DNA of 64,000 nt from Nitrospirillum amazonense (GCF_007828045.1 NZ_VITN01000004.1:124001-188000); one strand, 5' to 3'. Counted from the stretch's first letter, positions 1 to 8,914 are shown. Numbers and translations: made by a program. The notes: generated by a model from the letters alone, not told the origin.

Positions 1-2721
1 AACGCCTTCCGCACCCATGTCTTTCCCATCTTCCCCAACCGGGGCCGCACCGTGCGGGTCGAGTTCGCCACCCCCATCGGCACGGACCAGCCCTATATCC
101 TGCCGCTGGCGACCTTGGACCCGGTGGCCAAGGTCAACCTGCTGGTCATCGATGTCGATGCCGCCGCCGCGCCGGCCCTGGCGGGGCCGGACGGGCTGGA
201 CCTACACTGGGCCCCCGGCACGGGTGGGTTGGAGGCGCGGGCGAACGCCAGCGGTGTCACCCTGGGCGGCGCCCTCACCATCGGCGGCATGCCGCCGGTG
301 GCCCCGGTGGTGCTGACCCGGCATCACAGTGGCGATACCTTTTTCGAGGTCTATGCCGCCGTGCCCGCCGGCGGTAATGGCGGCGCCAAGCCCACCGGCC
401 GCGTGCGCGTCTATTGGGACCGGTCGCTATCGCGGCAGGAGACGGCGCCGGCGGAGCTGGAGCTGTTGCAGCGCTATCTGGCGGCGGTGGGCCCGAAAGT
501 GGTGGATGTGGTGCTGTTCGCCGACGACACGCCGCGCGTGCTGTCCTTCAGCAGCGCCACGGCGGCGGACGAGGCGGTGGGCGCCCTGCGGGCCGTGAGC
601 TACGGCGGCGCCACCTCCCTGCAAGGGGTGCTAAAGGCGGCGCCGGCGCCGGCCGACGCCTGCCTGTTCTTCTCCGACGGGCGGGTGACCGTGGACGCCT
701 ACCAGGCGGAACGGGTGAACTGCCCGCTGTTCACCCTGTCCAGCGGCGCCGACGCCGACCACGGCTTCCTGGCGGCGCTGGCCCGCAAGTCGGGCGGGGA
801 GCATCTGGACCTGCGGGCGCGCGGTGTGGACGCGGCGCTGGCGCGCCTGACCAGCCCGGCCAGCCGCGCCATCGACGTGAAGGCGGCGGACGGCACGGCG
901 CTGGACTTCACGGTGCTGCCGGCGGCACCCGATTGGGTGCGCGTCGTCGGTCGCGCCCCGCCGTCGCTGGGCGCCGTCAAGGTGACGCTGGCTGACGGGT
1001 ACGCCCTATCCTTCGACCTGGACGATTTGCCAACGGTGGCGGACGACGCCCTGGGCGCGTTGTGGGCCGCCGACCGCGTGGCGGAGATGACGGCGTCCGA
1101 CCGGCCGGATCAGAAGGCGGCCGTGGGCTTCGCCCGGCGCTACAGCGTCGCCGGCGGCGGCGCCGTCTTCCTGGTGCTGGAGCGGCTGCAGGACTATGTC
1201 GATGCCGACATCGCCCCGCCCGACAGCCTGGGCAAGGACCTGCAGAACCAGTTCGCCGCTGCGCGGGCCCGCGCCCAGCAGATCAAGGACATCGCCGCCG
1301 CCAACCGTCTGGGCCAGGTGGTTTCCGCCTGGCAGGAGCAGAAGGACTGGTGGGCCGGCCGCCGGCCCCCGCCGCCGCCGGCCCTTCCACCCCCACCGAC
1401 GCAAGTCGTCACGAACAGCGCCACGGTTCGGCCAGTGCCGCCGCCCATGCCCATGCCGGCGCCCGCGCCGCCGCCGGTGGTCATGACGGCCAAGCCGCCG
1501 GTGGTGGCGCCGCCGCCGGCGCCCATCGTGGCGCCACCACCGCCGCCGCCGCAGGCGGTGCGCCCACCCGCCTTCGCGCCGCCGGTGGAGGTCAATATCG
1601 AGACCCCGCCGCCACCAGCCATGGCGGCGCCGGCGCCCAGGGCACCCATCGCCGGCCGCGCGGTGGACCAGGTGGTCGTCACCGCCAGCCGCGCGAACGG
1701 CCAGTCTGGTGGCGACAGTGCCGGCGCCATCGAGGTGGCGCCGTGGGATCCCAACCGCCCCTATATCCGTGAACTCAAGGAGCATCTGGCGGACGCCGAG
1801 GAGTTCCGGGCGGCGGTCACCACCCAGGCCGCCCGGTACGGCAGCCTGCCGGCCTTTTACCTGGACGTGGCGGAGTTGTTGTTCCGCAGCGGCAAGGCGG
1901 CCGAGGCCGCGTCCATGGCGCTGAGCGCCCTGGAACTGCCCAGCGCCGACACCGGCACGCTGATCATCGTGGCCGACGACCTGATGCGCTTTGGGCAGGA
2001 GGCCCGCGCCATTTGGCTGTATGAGAAGGTGCTGTACCTGGATGGCGACCGGCCCCAGCCCCGGCGCAGCCTGGCCCTCGCCTTGATTGACCGGGCGGAG
2101 CGGGCGGCCAGGCGCGGCGCCCCGGCGGCGTCGGTGCGGGCGGATTACGAACGGGCCATGCGCCTGCTGAACGAGGTCATCACCCGCACTTGGGATCCCG
2201 CCTACACCGGCATCGAGATGGTGGCCCTGATGGAGGCCAACCGCATCCTGCCGCGCCTGGAAAAGCTGGGCGTGCGCGACATCCCGCTGGATGCCCGCCT
2301 GCGGGACAAGCTGGACGTGGATCTGCGTGTGGTCCTGGAATGGAACGTGGATGCCACGGACATGGATTTGTGGGTGGATGAACCCTTGGGTGAGCGCGCC
2401 ATCTACAGCCATCCCCGCACCGCCATCGGCGGCCGGCTGTCGCACGACATGACCCAGGGCTATGGGCCGGAGGAATATCTGCTGCGCCGGGCGCCCGGCG
2501 GTGAATACACCATCAGCGCCAACATCTACCGCACCGACCGCCTGAACCCGAACGGGCCCATCACCGTGCGCGCCCACCTCTACCGCAACTACCAGCGGCC
2601 GACGGAGGAGGCGCAGGTGATGCAGATCGAGCTGAAGCCGGGTGAGGACGGCACGCGCGTGGTGGGCCGGGTGACCGTGGGCGGCGGAACCGCGGCGGCG
2701 GGCGGGTCGCAGGGGCCTTGA
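1..2721 (+). CDS. VIT / vWA / TPR / DUF2135 protein, 5' truncated
   Basis: The reading frame is open from base 1 with no start codon, so the gene enters from the left. The first residues read like the end of a VIT domain. A vWA-like domain follows, with a DxSxS MIDAS motif (WDRSLS, near base 417-434). Next come a Pro/Ala-rich linker (about bases 1360-1630), a short VVVTASR stretch (about 1672-1695) and a helical TPR-like part. The C-terminal 120 residues (VVLEWNVDATDMDLWV onward) look like DUF2135. Known VIT/vWA proteins of this build are periplasmic or surface-exposed and probably bind protein partners. The function here is not known. The truncation comes from the window edge, not from a mutation. 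Confidence 0.8.
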   Translation, partial: NAFRTHVFPIFPNRGRTVRVEFATPIGTDQPYILPLATLDPVAKVNLLVIDVDAAAAPALAGPDGLDLHWAPGTGGLEARANASGVTLGGALTIGGMPPVAPVVLTRHHSGDTFFEVYAAVPAGGNGGAKPTGRVRVYWDRSLSRQETAPAELELLQRYLAAVGPKVVDVVLFADDTPRVLSFSSATAADEAVGALRAVSYGGATSLQGVLKAAPAPADACLFFSDGRVTVDAYQAERVNCPLFTLSSGADADHGFLAALARKSGGEHLDLRARGVDAALARLTSPASRAIDVKAADGTALDFTVLPAAPDWVRVVGRAPPSLGAVKVTLADGYALSFDLDDLPTVADDALGALWAADRVAEMTASDRPDQKAAVGFARRYSVAGGGAVFLVLERLQDYVDADIAPPDSLGKDLQNQFAAARARAQQIKDIAAANRLGQVVSAWQEQKDWWAGRRPPPPPALPPPPTQVVTNSATVRPVPPPMPMPAPAPPPVVMTAKPPVVAPPPAPIVAPPPPPPQAVRPPAFAPPVEVNIETPPPPAMAAPAPRAPIAGRAVDQVVVTASRANGQSGGDSAGAIEVAPWDPNRPYIRELKEHLADAEEFRAAVTTQAARYGSLPAFYLDVAELLFRSGKAAEAASMALSALELPSADTGTLIIVADDLMRFGQEARAIWLYEKVLYLDGDRPQPRRSLALALIDRAERAARRGAPAASVRADYERAMRLLNEVITRTWDPAYTGIEMVALMEANRILPRLEKLGVRDIPLDARLRDKLDVDLRVVLEWNVDATDMDLWVDEPLGERAIYSHPRTAIGGRLSHDMTQGYGPEEYLLRRAPGGEYTISANIYRTDRLNPNGPITVRAHLYRNYQRPTEEAQVMQIELKPGEDGTRVVGRVTVGGGTAAAGGSQGP

Positions 2722-2881
2722 GCCCTGGGTCCGCTTTTCCGGGGCTTGCCAGGCTGGTGGCGCCAAGGGGGGGGTGTCGCCGCTTTCGGGGCGGGGAATA
2801 GGGGGCATGCCGAATACGGGCGACGGACGGATGGCGTCTTGCCGGATAAGGATGATCCCATCCTTCTTGAGGAATGTCGCC

Positions 2882-3262
2882 ATGATCCCGACCGCGCCGC
2901 TTCCGACCCTGACGCCCGAGCAGGTGGTGGACGGCCAGTTGCGCGCTTACAACGCCAAGGATATCGACAGCTTCATGGACTACTGGGCGTTGGATGCCCG
3001 CATCTACCAGCATCCCGACACGCTGCTGGCCAGCGGGGCGGATGAGATCCGGGCGCGCCACGTCGTCCGCTTCCGGGAGCCCAACGTGCACGGCCGCCTG
3101 TTGCATCGCGTGGCGGTGGGCGCGACCGTCGTGGACCATGAGGTGGTGACCCGCACCTTCGCCGACGGGCCAGGCACGGTGGAGGTCATCGGCATCTATG
3201 AGGTGCTGGCCGGCCGTATCAGCCGCGCCTGGTTCGCATCTGGGGCGCCGGTGCTGGCATGA
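2882..3262 (+). CDS. NTF2-like / SnoaL-like domain protein
   Basis: A 126-residue protein with the NTF2-like opening: a helix followed by AYNAKDIDSFMDYWALDARIYQHP. This is typical of the steroid delta-isomerase/SnoaL superfamily of small alpha+beta barrels. The ATG at 2882 is chosen because GAGG lies 9 bases upstream (2869-2872). A longer frame from 2774 lacks such a site. There is no signal peptide, so it is probably cytoplasmic. Such folds serve as enzymes or ligand binders, and no catalytic assignment is possible. It is followed 55 bases later by the YffB-like gene on the same strand. Confidence 0.7.
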   Translation: MIPTAPLPTLTPEQVVDGQLRAYNAKDIDSFMDYWALDARIYQHPDTLLASGADEIRARHVVRFREPNVHGRLLHRVAVGATVVDHEVVTRTFADGPGTVEVIGIYEVLAGRISRAWFASGAPVLA

Positions 3263-3317
3263 GGCGCGTCGGCCTCGAAGAACGTTCCATTCCGCATTGA
3301 ACGAAGGATCAGCCGCC

Positions 3318-3677
3318 GTGGCCATCACCCTCTATGGCATCAAGAACTGCAACACCATGAAGAAGGCCCGCGACTGGCTGGCCCGGCGCGGCATCGACTA
3401 CGCCTTCCATGACTATAAGGCGGTGGGCATAGACGCGGCGCGGCTGCAGGAATGGTGCGCCGCGCTGGGTTGGGAAACGGTGTTGAACCGGGCCGGCACC
3501 ACCTTCCGCGCGCTGCCCGACGCCGACCGCCAGGACCTCGACGCCGCCAAGGCGGTGGCCCTGATGGCGGCCCAGCCCTCCATGATCAAGCGCCCGATTC
3601 TGGACCTGGACGGCACGCTCATGGCCGGCTTCAAGCCCGAACGGTATGAAGAGGCGTTCGCCCGCGTCGGGCGCTGA
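3318..3677 (+). CDS. ArsC/Spx-family reductase, YffB type
   Basis: A 119-residue thioredoxin-fold protein. It opens with ITLYGIKNCNTMKKARDWL, the signature of the YffB branch of the ArsC/Spx family, with a single active-site Cys in NCNTMKK. It also carries the family's FRALPD and KRPILD segments (the cis-Pro/Arg region of arsenate reductases). Known YffB-type proteins are thought to be glutathione-dependent thiol reductases rather than true arsenate reductases. The start is GTG at 3318, with GAAGGA 9 bases upstream (3303-3308). A hairpin at 3685-3716 lies just after the stop. Confidence 0.85.
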   Translation: MAITLYGIKNCNTMKKARDWLARRGIDYAFHDYKAVGIDAARLQEWCAALGWETVLNRAGTTFRALPDADRQDLDAAKAVALMAAQPSMIKRPILDLDGTLMAGFKPERYEEAFARVGR

Positions 3678-3684
3678 ACCCATT

Positions 3685-3716
3685 CCTGGGGGCTTGGTCA
3701 TGATCCAGCCCCCAGG
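3685..3716 (+). terminator. hairpin after the YffB-like gene
   Basis: A perfect 10-base inverted repeat (CCTGGGGGCT / AGCCCCCAGG) with a 12-base loop lies 8 bases after the stop codon. There is no U-run, so termination may be partial or Rho-assisted. Confidence 0.5.
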
Positions 3717-3748
3717 GATTGAATGTTCTCACGGCGAGTCCAAAAAAG

Positions 3749-3763
3749 GAACATGATGAGAAC
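3749..3763 (+). promoter_or_regulatory. LexA-type SOS box 1
   Basis: GAACATGATGAGAAC has the form GAAC-N7-GAAC, the reverse complement of the alphaproteobacterial LexA operator GTTC-N7-GTTC. It lies about 100 bases upstream of the small ORF at 3866. Confidence 0.65.
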
Positions 3764-3776
3764 ATTTCCGCTTGTG

Positions 3777-3791
3777 GTTCTCGGAACGTTC
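3777..3791 (+). promoter_or_regulatory. LexA-type SOS box 2
   Basis: GTTCTCGGAACGTTC is a perfect GTTC-N7-GTTC site, 28 bases from box 1 and in the opposite orientation. Two perfect boxes in one intergenic gap suggest that the downstream ORF belongs to the DNA-damage regulon. Confidence 0.65.
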
Positions 3792-3865
3792 TGGCAACAC
3801 TAAGCCCATGAACGGCTGGGCGTGAGAGTACGCCGGCTCCGGATAGACAAACGGTGGAGGGGTGA

Positions 3866-4060
3866 ATGGCGTACATTGCGGTCCACGACACGATGCACGG
3901 TGTCGGCTTTGCCCCGAAATCCACGCTGCTGAGCCGCCGCGCCCTTGGCCGCGCAGGCGCGAACGGTGGGCGTCTGGTGCGGGACTTCTTGGCGCTGGCC
4001 AGCCTGTTCGCCACCCTCTACGGCGCCGTGCTGATCCTGGGCGCCGCCATGGGCGGCTGA
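3866..4060 (+). CDS. small membrane protein, candidate SOS-induced
   Basis: A 64-residue ORF with a basic, polar N-terminal half and one hydrophobic C-terminal helix (about residues 42-62, DFLALASLFATLYGAVLILGA). GGAGGGG at 3856-3862 provides a ribosome site a few bases before the ATG, and codon third positions are GC-rich like those of the neighbours. Two LexA-type boxes (3749-3763, 3777-3791) precede it and an intrinsic terminator (4108-4146) follows. It therefore looks like a complete single-gene SOS transcription unit. Known SOS-induced small membrane proteins of alphaproteobacteria, such as Caulobacter SidA, inhibit division. Homology to SidA is not visible, so a division-inhibitor role is only an inference. 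Confidence 0.6.
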   Translation: MAYIAVHDTMHGVGFAPKSTLLSRRALGRAGANGGRLVRDFLALASLFATLYGAVLILGAAMGG

Positions 4061-4107
4061 GTCGCCACTTCTTTCGAGCTGCCGTCTCTTAGGCGGCGAT
4101 CCAAATG

Positions 4108-4146
4108 AAAACGCCCCGCCCGAGGAAACCCGGGCGGGGCGTTTTC
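4108..4146. terminator. bidirectional intrinsic terminator
   Basis: The arms CGCCCCGCCCG and CGGGCGGGGCG are flanked by AAAA on the left and TTTT on the right. The hairpin can therefore end the rightward small ORF and the leftward HTH gene that converge here. Confidence 0.85.
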
Positions 4147-4195
4147 GCATTCAGCGCAAGCGAGTGCTGAAAGCCGGGGCATAAGCCCACCGGGC

Positions 4196-5335
4196 TCAGC
4201 GGCGCTGAGCCCGGTGGTAGGGGATGGGGATGGGCCGGGCCGCATGCTCTTCCTTGCGGCTGGCCGACATCTCGATCTCCATGCGGGCGATCACCTTGCG
4301 CAGCTCATGCAGCGCGTCGGTCAGGCCCTGCATGCCGCCTTCGGGATTGGCCTTCCAGGCGGTATAGGCCTCAGCGCTGCGCTGCGCGGCTGCGATCATG
4401 CGCTGGTCGGCCGGTTCCGTCGGCGTCTCGGCCGCTTCCAGGCGGGCGGCGTTGCGCTGCTGCTGGCGGTAGGGATATTCCGAACCCACCGGACGATCGC
4501 TGTTGTAAGGACGGTCCAGCAACTGGTCCATGCTGTCGGTGTCGACCGGGGCGCGGTTGCCCTGGCGGTCGCCATAGGGGCGCTGGCCCTGGCTGACGGC
4601 CGGCGGCTGGCTGCGTTCCTGGGCGGCATTGGCCACGGCGGCGCCGGTCAGGGTGCGGCGCTCGCCCCGCTGCGGACGATCACCGAAGCGGTCGCCCCGG
4701 GGCTGTTCCCCCTCGGGGCGCTCGGCCCGCGGTTCACGCTCCGGACGGCCTTCGCGACCCTCATAGGAACGAGTCTCCTGGGAGCGGCCCTCGTGCGAAC
4801 GGCCCTCGTGCGAACGAATGGGGCGTTCGCCACGGGGGCCGCGCTCACCGGCGGCGCGCGGGGGGCGCGGCGGCTGTTCGGCGACGGGAGCGGCTTCCAC
4901 GGGGGTGGGGGCCACGGGGGGGGCTTCCACGGCGGCGGCGGGCGCTTGTGGCGCCGCCGGCGCTTCCATTACCACCGGCTGCTCCAGGGGCAGGGCCGGG
5001 GCGGGGGCGGCGGGCGCCACCGCCTTGGGGGCGCGTGCCGGCTTGGGCGCGGGGGCCGCTTCCACGGCTGGCGCGGGGGCGGTGTCGCCCTCACCGGGCT
5101 GCGCCGTTTCGGCCTTGCGCACGATATACGAAATGGCGCTGGGCGTGCAGTCGAACTCACGGGCGATGGCCGACAGCGTGGCGCCGGCGCGATACCGTTC
5201 CAGAATGGACGGCCAAGCCGACTGCGGGATGCGACCGCGCCGCTTGGGGGCGTCGCCATCGGCTTCTTTCTCCACGCCTTCTTGGTTCTGGATATCGCTA
5301 GGCTGCCACAGGGGCTCTTGGGTCATGTCTGTCAC
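4196..5335 (-). CDS. low-complexity protein with N-terminal HTH
   Basis: A 379-residue protein, cytoplasmic by composition. About residues 32-76 (RRGRIPQSAW...TLSAIAREFDCTPSAISYIVRKAE) form a convincing helix-turn-helix. A long Ala/Pro-rich section follows. Next comes an Arg/Glu/Gly-rich stretch with tandem SHEGR units, encoded near 4790-4817. The C-terminal helical part is about 70 residues. It is presumably DNA- and perhaps RNA-binding. I do not recognise a named family. The start is GTG 5335 or ATG 5326, and neither has a good ribosome site. It is convergent with the small SOS-box ORF, with a shared terminator between them. Confidence 0.7.
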   Translation of the reverse strand: MTDMTQEPLWQPSDIQNQEGVEKEADGDAPKRRGRIPQSAWPSILERYRAGATLSAIAREFDCTPSAISYIVRKAETAQPGEGDTAPAPAVEAAPAPKPARAPKAVAPAAPAPALPLEQPVVMEAPAAPQAPAAAVEAPPVAPTPVEAAPVAEQPPRPPRAAGERGPRGERPIRSHEGRSHEGRSQETRSYEGREGRPEREPRAERPEGEQPRGDRFGDRPQRGERRTLTGAAVANAAQERSQPPAVSQGQRPYGDRQGNRAPVDTDSMDQLLDRPYNSDRPVGSEYPYRQQQRNAARLEAAETPTEPADQRMIAAAQRSAEAYTAWKANPEGGMQGLTDALHELRKVIARMEIEMSASRKEEHAARPIPIPYHRAQRR

Positions 5336-5987
5336 ACATCATTCAAAAGGCCGGCAGCCGAACGATGGGGGGCTGACCCGGCGGTCACGGACGGGTGTGT
5401 GCAAGGCGCGCCGTCGACACGGGCCAAAGCCCGCCGTGGCGGCGCCCCTGATGTCGTCGCCGTTTTACAACGACGGACCACACCTTTTAAAAGCGATATT
5501 CAAAACCCCTAAGTATTCCGGTGTCTTTTTAAGCAAAGACCAGGATACCGACGCGGCGCCACACGGGTATGCGCCCGACGGGCGACGACGCAAGGTTTAT
5601 GAAAATCCAGTTGAACTGAAGTGCCGGGTCGCCGTTGCGAATGTCCGTCAGGGCTGGCCGGTGACACCCAAGTCCTGACCTTTATTTAAAAGAAAATCCT
5701 TGGACTGCAAGCGCTGATTCCATCGTCATCGCTCTTTTTTAAAAACCTCATTCGCCGACTCGCCCGCAGCCCCCCGGATGGCCGTACCGACGGCCGTGTC
5801 GGCAGGCCGTCGGCCTAGGCGGAATGGAGGGCGCCTCACCCGGAAGGCCAGAGTCCCCGGGCGTTTCGGTGCCGGGGGCCTGTACACCGTTGCCACCGTC
5901 TTCCTTGAAGCCCATCCTCCCGCGACTCAGGATCCCTATCCCGGCCCACCTTGCCGTCCGGGGGTGGCGCTGCTATGCCCATGGGCC
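5336..5987. other. intergenic stretch without a supported gene
   Basis: About 650 bases between the HTH gene and a small hypothetical gene. AT-rich patches near 5480-5545 and 5680-5755 probably hold the leftward promoter of the HTH gene. No gene, RNA or clear repeat could be supported. Confidence 0.5.
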
Positions 5988-6278
5988 ATGGCCAAGCGAT
6001 CCGCACCCTCCCGTTCCGCCGCATCCGCCCGTCAAAGCGGCAGCCGCCCGAAGAGCGCCCGCCGCACGGCAGGCTCTGCGCGCAAGGTGCCGGCCGCGCC
6101 CCCGCCGGTATCCGCCCGCATCACGCCCCGGGCCCGGTGGCATATGGCGGCGGCGGCCCAGGTGATCGTCGGCGCGGTGCTCATCTTGGCTTCACCCGCG
6201 CTGTGGGCGGCCATCGTCGCCCTGCTGCTGTTCGCGGCGGCGGCCGGCACCCTGATCCGGGCCCGTCGCCAGGCCTGA
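5988..6278 (+). CDS. small basic membrane protein, hypothetical
   Basis: A 96-residue candidate. It begins MAKRSAPSRSAAS with a very basic Ser/Arg/Ala-rich N-terminus of about 45 residues. A long hydrophobic hairpin follows (about residues 50-90), ending in RARRQA. The pattern suggests one or two membrane helices with a positive cytoplasmic tail. The ATG at 5988 is chosen as the start of the basic segment. The same frame is open further left, but the upstream translation is unstructured, and no strong ribosome site is visible. It converges on the mak gene. The family is unknown, and it may not be expressed. Confidence 0.4.
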   Translation: MAKRSAPSRSAASARQSGSRPKSARRTAGSARKVPAAPPPVSARITPRARWHMAAAAQVIVGAVLILASPALWAAIVALLLFAAAAGTLIRARRQA

Positions 6279-6337
6279 CCGCCCTTTCCAAGACGGCCCC
6301 CCAATGATGCCCCCGGACGGGCCATCCGCCGATAAGG

Positions 6338-7285
6338 TTAGCGCTGGATAGGCCAAAGCCAGGCGGCGCCGCGCACGCCGCTGGAGTCACCATGCCGCGC
6401 CGGGCGGATGGGCGTGCTGACATCGGGGGAGAAACACCAGGCCGCCAGCCGCCGCGGCAGGCGCTCATAAAGATGGGCCATGTTGGACAGGCCGCCGCCC
6501 AGGATGATGACATCCGGATCCAACAGATTGACCACGCCGGCCAGCCCGCGCGCCAGCCGGTCGACATGGCGGTCCAGGGCCGCCTGCGCCGGGCCGTCGC
6601 CGCCCGCGGCCAGGGCGGCCACCTCCAACGCCGTCAGGGCGCGGCCGGTGGCGCGGGTGTGGTCGTCGGCCAGCCCGGGCCCGGAGACCCAGGTTTCCAG
6701 GCAGCCCCGACGGCCGCAGTAGCAGGCGGGGCCAGGCCGTTCGTCCTCTTTCATCCCAGGCTCCTCGCCAGGCGCGTCCGGTGGCCGCGGCCAGGGCAGG
6801 GGACTGTGGCCCCATTCGCCCGCGGCGGCGTGCCGGCCGGTGATGATGCGTCCGTCCACCACCACGCCCCCGCCACAGCCGGTGCCCAGGATGGCGGCGA
6901 AGACGGTGCGACAGCCGGCGCCGGCCCCATCGGCGGCTTCTGACAGGGCCAGGCAGTTGGCGTCATTTTGCAGCCGGACAGGCCGGCCGATGGCTGCCGT
7001 CAGGTCACGGTCCAGCGCATGGCCGTTCAGCCAGGTGGAATTGGCGTTCTTCACCAGGCCGGTGAGGGGGGACAGGACGCCGGGTATGCCGACGCCCACG
7101 CTGGCCGGGGCCGGCGCCCCGACCTCGGCATCCAGCCAGGCGATAAGCCCGGCCACCGCGGCCAGGGTGGCGCCGTAATCGTCGCGGGGCGCCGGAATGC
7201 GGCGGCGGGCCAACTCCTCCCCCTGGTCGCCCAGGGCCAGCCCTTCGATCTTCGTCCCGCCCAGGTCGATGCCAATCCGGGCCAT
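6338..7285 (-). CDS. mak: fructokinase, ROK family (Mak-like)
   Basis: A 315-residue sugar kinase. The opening IGIDLGGTKIE is the ROK phosphate-binding motif. KNANSTWLNG, NDANCLALSEA and GTGCGGG match the substrate and phosphate regions of E. coli Mak. EWGH followed by CYCGRRGCLE is the ROK zinc site. The end, HGDSSGVRGAAWLW, is also Mak-like. By family it uses ATP to phosphorylate fructose (possibly mannose) to the 6-phosphate in the cytoplasm, feeding glycolysis. The length is about normal. The gene stands alone with no transporter beside it. Confidence 0.9.
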   Translation of the reverse strand: MARIGIDLGGTKIEGLALGDQGEELARRRIPAPRDDYGATLAAVAGLIAWLDAEVGAPAPASVGVGIPGVLSPLTGLVKNANSTWLNGHALDRDLTAAIGRPVRLQNDANCLALSEAADGAGAGCRTVFAAILGTGCGGGVVVDGRIITGRHAAAGEWGHSPLPWPRPPDAPGEEPGMKEDERPGPACYCGRRGCLETWVSGPGLADDHTRATGRALTALEVAALAAGGDGPAQAALDRHVDRLARGLAGVVNLLDPDVIILGGGLSNMAHLYERLPRRLAAWCFSPDVSTPIRPARHGDSSGVRGAAWLWPIQR

Positions 7286-7511
7286 GGCGCTTCCTCATTT
7301 TTTATGGAACGGTCATGCCCAGGACCCCGCCCTTATGGGCTAGGTCGCGCCCGACTCTTGCTCATGGTGGGCATGCGGGGCTAAAAGTACAAGATGTGGT
7401 GGATGCGGGGGCCTGATCGCGGGCGTTCCCCCTGGCCTTGACCGGCGTGGGGGATGTCTTCATGGGGATGTGCCGCGCCGCCGCCACGATGCCGATCGTT
7501 CCGATACTGAT

Positions 7512-8237
7512 ATGGATACCCGCGCCATGACGCGTGCCCGTTTGCTCGCCGCCCCCCTCCTGTCCCTTGCGCTGGCCGCCGCCGTAAGCGCGCCGGCCTT
7601 CGCCGCCGACAAGACGACCCCGGCCAAGAAGGCCGCGGCATCCAAGAAGGCCGCACCGGAAAAGGCCGCCAAGACACCCCCCAAGGCGGCCAAGGTGTCC
7701 GGGCCCTGCTATTCCCCGACGGAGTTTGATGCCGAACAGGCCATCCGCTACCACACCCGCCTGATGGTGATCGGCCTGACCTGCCAGCAGCTGGGCGGGA
7801 ACTACGAAGGCCTTTATGTGCGCTACAAGAAGTTCACGCTGGCGCATAGGACGCAGATCATCGCTTGGGAAGACTCGCTGATCGCCCACTACCGCAAGAC
7901 GACCAAGGGCAACCCCAACCGCGCGCTGGACACCCTGCGCACCCACTTGGCCAATGAGATGTCGCAGCACATCGCTGCTGTCTCTACGGACATCTACTGC
8001 GCCCAGCATGCCGATATGCTGGCCCAGGCTGAGCTGATGAGCGACGCCGACGTGGTGAAGACCGTCACCAACGACGCCGTCGTCCGCGTGTCGGAGCTGC
8101 CGCGCTGCGACCTGCCGCCACCGGTCATGACTGCCGCCACGGCCAGCGACCGCATCACCGGTCCCACCCCCGCGGTCGCGATTCCCACCGCCGCCGCGAA
8201 GGACGCCGGCGGTGCGGCCAGTGGCGCGTCCCACTAA
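7512..8237 (+). CDS. secreted protein, hypothetical, Lys/Ala-rich N-terminus
   Basis: About 241 residues. A cleavable signal peptide (RARLLAAPLLSLALAAAVSAPAFA) is followed by a Lys/Ala/Pro-rich linker. A compact domain follows with four cysteines (PCYSP, LTCQQ, IYCAQ, PRCDLP) that could form two disulfides, so it should act in the periplasm. An ATG at 7527 (MTRARLL) is an equally good start, and neither candidate has a strong ribosome site. I do not recognise the family. Its neighbours give no clue: mak lies divergently upstream and another hypothetical lies downstream. Confidence 0.65.
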   Translation: MDTRAMTRARLLAAPLLSLALAAAVSAPAFAADKTTPAKKAAASKKAAPEKAAKTPPKAAKVSGPCYSPTEFDAEQAIRYHTRLMVIGLTCQQLGGNYEGLYVRYKKFTLAHRTQIIAWEDSLIAHYRKTTKGNPNRALDTLRTHLANEMSQHIAAVSTDIYCAQHADMLAQAELMSDADVVKTVTNDAVVRVSELPRCDLPPPVMTAATASDRITGPTPAVAIPTAAAKDAGGAASGASH

Positions 8238-8258
8238 CGTCAGCGCCACAGGTCATAA

Positions 8259-8288
8259 GGCCCATGCCCGAATTTCCGGGTGTGGGCC
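8259..8288 (+). terminator. hairpin after the secreted protein gene
   Basis: GGCCCATGCCCG pairs with CGGGTGTGGGCC around AATTTC. There is no U-tract, so this is a weak or Rho-assisted terminator at best. Confidence 0.4.
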
Positions 8289-8444
8289 TAAGAGCCAGCC
8301 CGGGTGGGGGATAACAAAGGGCTGGTGACAAAGTAACGCTATGCCCATAAGCGTGGTGGAAATCGTAATGCCGGGGATTGTTTAATCCTCTCCGCAAGTC
8401 GGCGCCCTCCCCGTGAGGCGCGCCTGATGAAAGGAGAATGGGTT

Positions 8445-8771
8445 ATGCCCAATAGAATAGCTCTCCGCGAGGCTCTGGATATTACGCCCGCTGGTGATGA
8501 GCCTATTGAATTTTCGCCCATCCATGACCCCACCTCTGACCATGGAACGAAAGTCGCGCCCCCGGCCCACCCGATAAGTTCGGCGCTGCCCGATCCGATG
8601 GCATATGTCATTGAAATCGACGAGGAAGCGATGGGACTGGTGACGGTGCATCCCGACGGCATGGCCTTCCACGCGGTTCACGTGCGCGCCCAGGCCCTCG
8701 ATGGGCAAGTCTTCGCCGACGCGGCGGCGGCCCGTGCTGCGGCAGAATCGGCATTTTACGGTCGTGAATAA
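8445..8771 (+). CDS. hypothetical acidic protein, 108 aa
   Basis: A small soluble protein starting MPNRIALREALDITPAG, with acidic and Pro-rich stretches. The C-terminal half has strand-like character (AYVIEIDEEAMGLVTVHPDG) and ends in an Ala-rich helix. The ATG at 8445 is chosen because GGAG (8433-8436) sits 8 bases upstream. The in-frame ATG at 8427 would place that site inside the gene. There is no signal peptide or membrane segment. The family is not recognised. Confidence 0.6.
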   Translation: MPNRIALREALDITPAGDEPIEFSPIHDPTSDHGTKVAPPAHPISSALPDPMAYVIEIDEEAMGLVTVHPDGMAFHAVHVRAQALDGQVFADAAAARAAAESAFYGRE

Positions 8772-8914
8772 CATTGGGGCTAACTAAAGCCCTAAGACCG
8801 TGCAATATGCGAATGGCGGATGGCGCCTCCGCTACTTATGCAAACCGCGGCCCTTGAAAATCCCTGCCTCAGTTTAACCTCATTTCCATCCGATCAACGG
8901 CGTGTCCTGACGGG

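Noticed and set aside
1006-2883. A 625-codon antisense frame across the VIT/vWA gene
   Set aside because: Low-complexity His/Arg/Gly product opposite recognisable vWA, TPR and DUF2135 domains.
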